This document shows positions 6,866-10,888 of a stretch of DNA of 10,888 nt, one piece after another. The notes under the pieces were generated by a model. It was not told the origin of the DNA and did not search any database. It saw only the letters and a program-made list of their open reading frames with translations. The position numbers were made by a program, and so were the translations under genes. This DNA is from Actinomycetota bacterium (lineage in GTDB: Bacteria; Actinomycetota; Humimicrobiia; Humimicrobiales; Humimicrobiaceae). How positions within the stretch are numbered: the stretch's first letter is position 1; each line of letters opens with the position of its first letter. The stretch spans positions 1-10,888 of the forward strand of contig JAQVJB010000065.1 in the NCBI GenBank assembly GCA_028695395.1, given 5' to 3'.

Positions 6866-8161
6866 ATGAGTGAGTTTACAGGTATATTAGATGTTCATGC
6901 CAGAGAAATAATCGATTCAAGAGGAAATCCCACAATCGAGGTTGAAACAGTTCTTGAAAGCGGTGCAGTAGGAAGGGCGGCTGTTCCTTCCGGTGCGTCA
7001 ACAGGTGCATTTGAAGCTGTTGAATTAAGGGACGGAGACAATAAGAGATATCTCGGAAAAGGCGTATTGAAAGCAGTTGAAAATGTAAATAATTATATTG
7101 CTCCTGAACTTGAAGGTTATGATGCTATAGACCAGAGGACTATAGATAAATTAATGATTGACCTTGACGGTACGGAAAATAAAGCAAAATTTGGTGCGAA
7201 TGCAATACTTGGTGTTTCGTTATCAGTTGCAAAAGCGGCAGCATTTGCTCTTGAACTACCTCTGTATAAGTATATCGGCGGAGTAAATGCGCATACTCTC
7301 CCTATACCGATGATGAATATCCTTAATGGCGGAAAGCACGCTGACAATACTGTCGATCTACAGGAATTTATGGTTATGCCTGCAGGCGCTGCTGATTTTT
7401 CTGAAGCTTTAAGGATGTGCGCTGAAGTATTTCATACATTAAAGTCTGTTTTAAAAAAGGACGGATTAAATACATCTGTCGGTGATGAAGGAGGTTTTGC
7501 CCCTAACCTTAAAACTAATGAAGATGCAATCAAGTATATATTAAGAGCGATAGAACAGGCTGGATATGAAGCAGGAAAAGATATATTTATAGCCCTTGAT
7601 CCTGCTGCGACTGAATTATTTAAAGATAATAAATATCATCTTGATGGTGAAGGAAAAATTCTTTCAATTTCTGAGATGGTTGATTATTATGCTTCTTTAG
7701 CTGCAAAATACCCCATCATTTCAATAGAAGACGGCATGGCTGAAGAAGACTGGGATGGCTGGAAAATGATTACCGATAAAATCGGAAGCAAAGTACAGCT
7801 TGTAGGAGACGATCTTTTTGTAACCAATACGAAAAGACTGGAAAAAGGTATAAAAATGGGAGTAACAAACTCTATTCTTATAAAATTAAACCAGATAGGG
7901 ACTTTGACCGAAACGCTGGAAGCAATCGAAATGGCTAAAAGAGCTAATTATACTGCTGTTGTCTCACATCGTTCAGGTGAAACTGAAGACACTACAATAT
8001 GTGATGTTGTAGTAGGAACTAATTCGGGCCAGATAAAGACAGGAGCTCCTTCCAGGACAGATAGAGTATCAAAATACAATCAGCTTCTCAGGATAGAAGA
8101 AGAACTTGATGAAGAAGCTGAATATCTCGGATTAAAAGCTTTCTATAATATCAAGAAATAG
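6866..8161 (+). CDS. eno: Enolase (phosphopyruvate hydratase)
   Basis: Converts 2-phosphoglycerate to phosphoenolpyruvate in glycolysis and the reverse in gluconeogenesis; cytoplasmic, Mg-dependent, usually dimeric or octameric. At 431 residues it is full length. The N-terminal part has AREIIDSRGNPTIEVE and the mobile loop PSGASTGAFEAVELRDGD. Active-site blocks are all present: GDEGGFAPNL (acid Glu), the three metal ligands in ALDPAATE, SIEDGMAEEDWDGW and LVGDDLFVTN, the catalytic Lys in ILIKLNQIGTLTET, and His in SHRSGETEDTTI. I use ATG at 6866 because GAAAGGA (6853-6859) is the ribosome binding site. The in-frame TTG at 6851 lies beside that site and would add five residues (MKGKK) not typical of the family. 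The gene stands alone between a divergent regulator and the cobalamin operon. Confidence 0.97.
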   Translation: MSEFTGILDVHAREIIDSRGNPTIEVETVLESGAVGRAAVPSGASTGAFEAVELRDGDNKRYLGKGVLKAVENVNNYIAPELEGYDAIDQRTIDKLMIDLDGTENKAKFGANAILGVSLSVAKAAAFALELPLYKYIGGVNAHTLPIPMMNILNGGKHADNTVDLQEFMVMPAGAADFSEALRMCAEVFHTLKSVLKKDGLNTSVGDEGGFAPNLKTNEDAIKYILRAIEQAGYEAGKDIFIALDPAATELFKDNKYHLDGEGKILSISEMVDYYASLAAKYPIISIEDGMAEEDWDGWKMITDKIGSKVQLVGDDLFVTNTKRLEKGIKMGVTNSILIKLNQIGTLTETLEAIEMAKRANYTAVVSHRSGETEDTTICDVVVGTNSGQIKTGAPSRTDRVSKYNQLLRIEEELDEEAEYLGLKAFYNIKK

Positions 8162-8186
8162 ATATAAAAGTTTCTATTAATTTGAT

Positions 8187-8223
8187 TCTGCAGGTTTTAA
8201 TTATTTACACTAAAACCTGCAGA
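8187..8223 (+). terminator. Strong hairpin after enolase, without a T run
   Basis: TCTGCAGGTTTTA (8187-8199) pairs perfectly with TAAAACCTGCAGA (8211-8223): 13 bp with an 11-base loop, starting 26 bases after the enolase stop. No T run follows on either strand. It could end transcription with help from a factor, or protect the 3' end of the enolase message. Confidence 0.5.
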
Positions 8224-8253
8224 TAAATAAAAACCAGTTAAATATAGTTGATT

Positions 8254-8282
8254 TTGACAAAACGACTTTATTTAAATAATAT
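8254..8282 (+). promoter_or_regulatory. Promoter of the cobalamin operon
   Basis: A perfect TTGACA (8254-8259), a 17-base spacer and TAATAT (8277-8282; 4 of 6 against TATAAT). Transcription would begin near 8289, about 60 bases before the riboswitch. Confidence 0.55.
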
Positions 8283-8349
8283 TTACTCTGTAAAATAATA
8301 GATTAATCATTTTAATTTATTATTTATTTTGCTCTTTAATATTCTTATT

Positions 8350-8513
8350 AAAAAAAGGTTTTCATTTTTGAATGAAAAGGGAAGTTCGTTAAAGTCGAAC
8401 GCGGGCCCGCCGCTGTAATCGGAACGAAACCTGCTTTATGCCACTGCTTAAAGAATAAGCGGGAAGGTGCAGGGATTAGGATAAACCGAAAGCCAGAAGA
8501 CCTGCCTTTTTTT
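8350..8513 (+). promoter_or_regulatory. Cobalamin riboswitch
   Basis: The conserved blocks of the cobalamin aptamer appear in order: AAAAGGGAAG (8375-8384), GCCGCTGTAA (8409-8418), ATGCCACTG (8438-8446), GGGAAGG (8461-8467) and the closing AGCCAGAAGACCTGCC (8491-8506). The outer helix can form from A-rich 8350-8358 and CC plus seven T (8505-8513). Side hairpins include TTTTCATT/AATGAAAA (8359-8366/8371-8378) and GTTCG/CGAAC. It binds cobalamin, most often adenosylcobalamin, and turns off synthesis or uptake genes. It lies directly before cobT, which fits its role exactly. Confidence 0.95.
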
Positions 8514-8522
8514 AAAATATGA

Positions 8523-8538
8523 CTTTCTTCGTGGAAAG
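8523..8538 (+). promoter_or_regulatory. Candidate L13 regulatory hairpin of the riboswitch
   Basis: CTTTC (8523-8527) and GAAAG (8534-8538) close a loop TTCGTG. Its TTCGT (8528-8532) is complementary to ACGAA (8424-8428), which sits in the aptamer region expected to form loop L5, just before ATGCCAC. A loop-loop contact of this kind is the known ligand sensor of cobalamin riboswitches. The pairing here is inferred. CTTTC could instead pair with a second GAAAG (8540-8544), which overlaps the attenuator stem. Confidence 0.45.
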
Positions 8539-8541
8539 AGA

Positions 8542-8580
8542 AAGGATTATATGATATTGGATATAATCCTTGATGTTTTT
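8542..8580 (+). terminator. Attenuator hairpin of the cobalamin riboswitch
   Basis: AAGGATTATAT (8542-8552) pairs perfectly with ATATAATCCTT (8561-8571) over an 8-base loop; after GATG comes a run of five T (8576-8580), then ACTTTT. This is an intrinsic terminator-like expression platform before cobT. The T run starts 4 bases late, so termination may be partial. Confidence 0.6.
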
Positions 8581-8643
8581 ACTTTTCGCGTAAGAGCAGC
8601 AGGGATTTTTTTATTTTGAAATTAATTTTACAGAAAGAAAATA

Positions 8644-9756
8644 ATGAACTTGAATCACAAAGAAAATGAAAAGAAACTTTATTCACTGCTAATGGAAAAT
8701 CTAAGCAGGGTAGGCATTTTAGATGCCAGAGCATTAAATGAAGCACAAAAAAAACTTGATAATCTGACAAAACCCAAGGGTAGCCTCGGCAGGCTTGAAG
8801 AACTTGCCATGCAGATAGCTGGAATAAGCGGAAGAATGGTCAGCAGGTTTGATAATAAAACAATATTTACGATGGCTGGCGATCACGGAGTTACTGAAGA
8901 AAAAGTAAGTACTTATCCTAAGGAAGTAACTCCCCAGATGGTATTCAACTTTTTGAGCGGGAAAGCTGCAATCAATGTTCTTGCAAAACATATAGGCGCT
9001 GAAGTTATGGTAGTCGATATGGGCGTATCTTTTGATTTTGAAGACCATCCTTTCCTGATAAATAAAAAAGTAGGTTACGGTACCAGGAATATGGCCAGGG
9101 AACCTGCTATGACAAGAGAAGAAGCGATGCAGAGCATATTAAATGGCATTGAAACATGTAAATTAGCTACTGTAAAAAAGACTGAACCTGATATAGGTAC
9201 TGATATAATAGGTACAGGAGATATGGGCATAGGGAATACAACTGCCAGTTCTGCAATAGCGGCAGTAATCTGTGATGCTGATGTGGCTGATGTCACAGGT
9301 CTGGGCACAGGACTGAACGAAGAAGGCCTTCATAATAAGATAAATGTTATAAGAAAGGCAATAAAAATAAATAAACCTGATAAGGAAGACGCTATTGATA
9401 TTCTCGCAAAGGTCGGAGGTTTTGAGATAGGAGGAATTGCCGGATTGATAATAGGTGCGGCAATAAACAGGATTCCTGTTGTAATAGATGGTTTTATCTC
9501 CGGGGCAGGGGCTCTTATTGCCTTGAAGCTGTGTCCGGACACAAAGCATTTTATGATAGCTTCTCACCAGTCTGTTGAAAAGGGACATATCGCTATACTT
9601 TCAAAACTAGGGCTCAAACCTCTTTTTAATCTTGATTTAAGGCTTGGAGAGGGAACCGGTGCTGCTCTGGGAATAAATTTTGCAGAGGCTTCCCTAAAGA
9701 TTATGAATGAGATGGCAACATTTTCAGAAGCAAAAGTTTCTGGGAAAAGTGAGTAA
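8644..9756 (+). CDS. cobT: Nicotinate-nucleotide--dimethylbenzimidazole phosphoribosyltransferase
   Basis: Transfers phosphoribose from nicotinate mononucleotide to the lower-ligand base, giving the alpha-ribazole phosphate used to finish cobalamin or another cobamide. It is 370 residues long, close to the usual 350-360. Motifs in order: LTKPKGSLGRLEELA (about 41-55), TMAGDHGVTEE (76-86), IIGTGDMGIGNTTASSA, DVTGLGTGL, VVIDGFISGAGAL, and the catalytic RLGEGTGAAL with Glu336 matching the general base. All expected active-site elements are intact. The N-terminus has about 30 residues before the core, as in other members. The ribosome binding site is poor (AGAAAG at about 8632-8637), so translation may be modest. 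It is first in an operon with cobU and cobS under the cobalamin riboswitch. Base specificity cannot be read from the sequence. Confidence 0.96.
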   Translation: MNLNHKENEKKLYSLLMENLSRVGILDARALNEAQKKLDNLTKPKGSLGRLEELAMQIAGISGRMVSRFDNKTIFTMAGDHGVTEEKVSTYPKEVTPQMVFNFLSGKAAINVLAKHIGAEVMVVDMGVSFDFEDHPFLINKKVGYGTRNMAREPAMTREEAMQSILNGIETCKLATVKKTEPDIGTDIIGTGDMGIGNTTASSAIAAVICDADVADVTGLGTGLNEEGLHNKINVIRKAIKINKPDKEDAIDILAKVGGFEIGGIAGLIIGAAINRIPVVIDGFISGAGALIALKLCPDTKHFMIASHQSVEKGHIAILSKLGLKPLFNLDLRLGEGTGAALGINFAEASLKIMNEMATFSEAKVSGKSE

Positions 9757-9849
9757 AATCAATCGTTAAAATAAAAATTACTGTTATTTATCAATAATAT
9801 ATTAATATATTTATATTACTATCCGATGTTTATTTAATGGAGTATTAAA

Positions 9850-10443
9850 ATGAGCAGAATATTTTTTTTACTTGGCGGAGCAAGAAGCGGGAAAAGTTCT
9901 TATGCTGAAAAACTGGCAAATGAAAAGTCCCGGAATGTTGCATATTTTGCAACATCGGAAATCATAGATGAGGAAATGGAAAAAAGAGTCAAGATCCACA
10001 GGAACAGGCGGCCTTCTTCCTGGAAGACTTATGAAATTGAAAGCGCTTATCCTAAAATAGCTGATTCCGATAAGTTGTTTGGCCAGATTTTAGAAAATAA
10101 GCATGATGTGGTAATAGTTGACTGCATAACAATTCTGCTCTTCAGGATAATACATGAGTTTAAAATAGATGAAACCGATACGATTAGTAATGAATCCGAA
10201 GTGCAGATAGAAAAAAAGGTAAAAGGATTTTTCAGTAAATTCCTGGGTATGTGCAGCACAATTTCAGCTACAAAAAACATAGATTTTATTATAGTCTCAA
10301 ATGAGGTCGGCATGGGTATTGTCCCCGCATTTCCATTAGGGAGGATTTTCAGGGATTTAATGGGCATGATAAATATAATGATATCAGATATCGCAGGTGA
10401 AGTTTATTTCTTTATTGCAGGAAACAAGATCAGGATTAAATGA
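9850..10443 (+). CDS. cobU: Adenosylcobinamide kinase / adenosylcobinamide-phosphate guanylyltransferase
   Basis: Phosphorylates adenosylcobinamide and then transfers GMP to give adenosylcobinamide-GDP, the partner of alpha-ribazole in the CobS step. P-loop GGARSGKS is at 9-16. His50 in KIHRNRRPSSW matches the His that is guanylylated in the Salmonella enzyme. DCITILL is the Walker B-like strand, NEVGMGIVP (151-159) and GRIFRDLMG follow, and the end (GNKIRIK) aligns with the Salmonella end. At 197 residues it is somewhat longer than the roughly 180 usual, with the extra length around residues 105-145. The start has GGAG at 9839-9842, 7 bases before the ATG. A 93-base AT-rich gap separates it from cobT with no clear promoter or terminator, so they are probably one transcript. 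Confidence 0.94.
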   Translation: MSRIFFLLGGARSGKSSYAEKLANEKSRNVAYFATSEIIDEEMEKRVKIHRNRRPSSWKTYEIESAYPKIADSDKLFGQILENKHDVVIVDCITILLFRIIHEFKIDETDTISNESEVQIEKKVKGFFSKFLGMCSTISATKNIDFIIVSNEVGMGIVPAFPLGRIFRDLMGMINIMISDIAGEVYFFIAGNKIRIK

Positions 10444-10444
10444 A

Positions 10445-10888
10445 ATGAAGATTTTCTTAAACGCAGTGGGTTTTCTTACAGTCTTCAGGGTCTCTGATAA
10501 ATCATATCTGGATGATAATTCGTTTTATAAAACACTTTATTATTTTCCGTTTGTCGGTTTTTTAATAGGACTTTTTGGTGCAGCGGTTTATTTCATCTCA
10601 GGCTTTATTTTTCCTGGTTTTCTATGTCTTATTCTTGCAGTTCTTGCAGAAGTATTTATTTCTGGCGGCATGCACCTTGATGGCTTGAGTGATACTGCAG
10701 ATGGCATTTTTTCCGGAAGAAAAGATAAAGAAAAAATAATTGAAATCATGAAAAAAAGCGATATAGGGGCTTTCGGAGCAATATCCCTTGTTTTTTTATT
10801 TATTTTAAAAATCACTCTTCTCTATAGTATTTTTTTTATTGCCCTTAAAAATATTGAAGGCATCAATATTTTAAAAAATATTAATCAT
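10445..10888 (+). CDS. cobS: Adenosylcobinamide-GDP ribazoletransferase (3' end outside window)
   Basis: Membrane enzyme that joins adenosylcobinamide-GDP to alpha-ribazole (or its phosphate), the last step of nucleotide-loop assembly. 148 codons are visible with no stop before the window end; the usual length is about 250. The beginning (MKIFLNAVGFLTVFRV) is typical. Hydrophobic segments lie at about 33-53 and 56-73. The signature GGMHLDGLSDTADGIFSGR (74-92) holds the Asp residues expected to bind metal, followed by KIIEIMKKSDIGAFG. More hydrophobic segments follow at about 112-134. The ATG is one base after the cobU stop (TGAAATG), with AGGA at 10432-10435, so the two genes are tightly coupled. 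Confidence 0.94.
   Translation, partial: MKIFLNAVGFLTVFRVSDKSYLDDNSFYKTLYYFPFVGFLIGLFGAAVYFISGFIFPGFLCLILAVLAEVFISGGMHLDGLSDTADGIFSGRKDKEKIIEIMKKSDIGAFGAISLVFLFILKITLLYSIFFIALKNIEGINILKNINH

Noticed and set aside
9163..9588. 141-residue antisense open frame inside cobT
   Set aside because: cobT is clearly coding here; the antisense product is Cys/Tyr/Ser-rich with no recognisable domain or ribosome binding site. It is a shadow frame, as are the other antisense frames.
9796..9811. 16-bp palindrome AATATATTAATATATT between cobT and cobU
   Set aside because: Only A and T, also readable as a simple tandem repeat, in a very AT-rich gap. No support as an operator.

Overview
This is an AT-rich bacterial chromosomal segment with ordinary, tightly packed genes. 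There are no mobile elements, CRISPR arrays, rRNA or tRNA. The gene content is a GltA/NfnB-type flavoprotein, a split MacAB/YknXYZ-type ABC exporter with an AbrB-like regulator, enolase, and late corrinoid assembly under a cobalamin riboswitch. This fits an anaerobic, low-GC bacterium with strong AGGAG-type ribosome binding sites and sigma70/sigmaA-type promoters. A Bacillota-like or deep-branching monoderm lineage is plausible, but phylum cannot be fixed from the sequence alone.

Layout. 2-1198 (+) is the 3' part of a glutamate synthase small subunit/NfnB-family gene that enters from outside the window. 1280-2221 (+) is a DUF4349 lipoprotein and 2284-2514 (+) a YtxH-like small membrane protein. 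From 2583 to 6558 a minus-strand cluster reads, in transcription order: AbrB-like regulator, lipoprotein membrane-fusion adaptor, ABC ATPase, FtsX/MacB permease. A consensus promoter with an overlapping dyad lies in front of the regulator. A second, internal promoter whose -10 lies inside a Fur-like box precedes the ATPase. 6866-8161 (+) is enolase, followed by a strong hairpin. 8254-10888 (+) is a cobalamin operon: promoter, cobalamin riboswitch, attenuator hairpin, cobT, cobU, and cobS, which runs off the window end.

How they work together. CobU activates adenosylcobinamide, CobT activates the lower ligand base, and CobS joins the two to finish the cobamide; the riboswitch should shut this down when cobalamin is plentiful. 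The adaptor, ATPase and permease should form one efflux or envelope machine. Its adaptor is probably controlled by the upstream AbrB-like protein, and its motor genes perhaps separately by a metal-responsive Fur-family repressor. I found no clearly new gene system. The most notable signals are regulatory: the Fur-like internal promoter, the candidate AbrB operator, and a possible loop-loop contact in the riboswitch. Several start codons were moved from the longest reading frame on ribosome-binding-site grounds.
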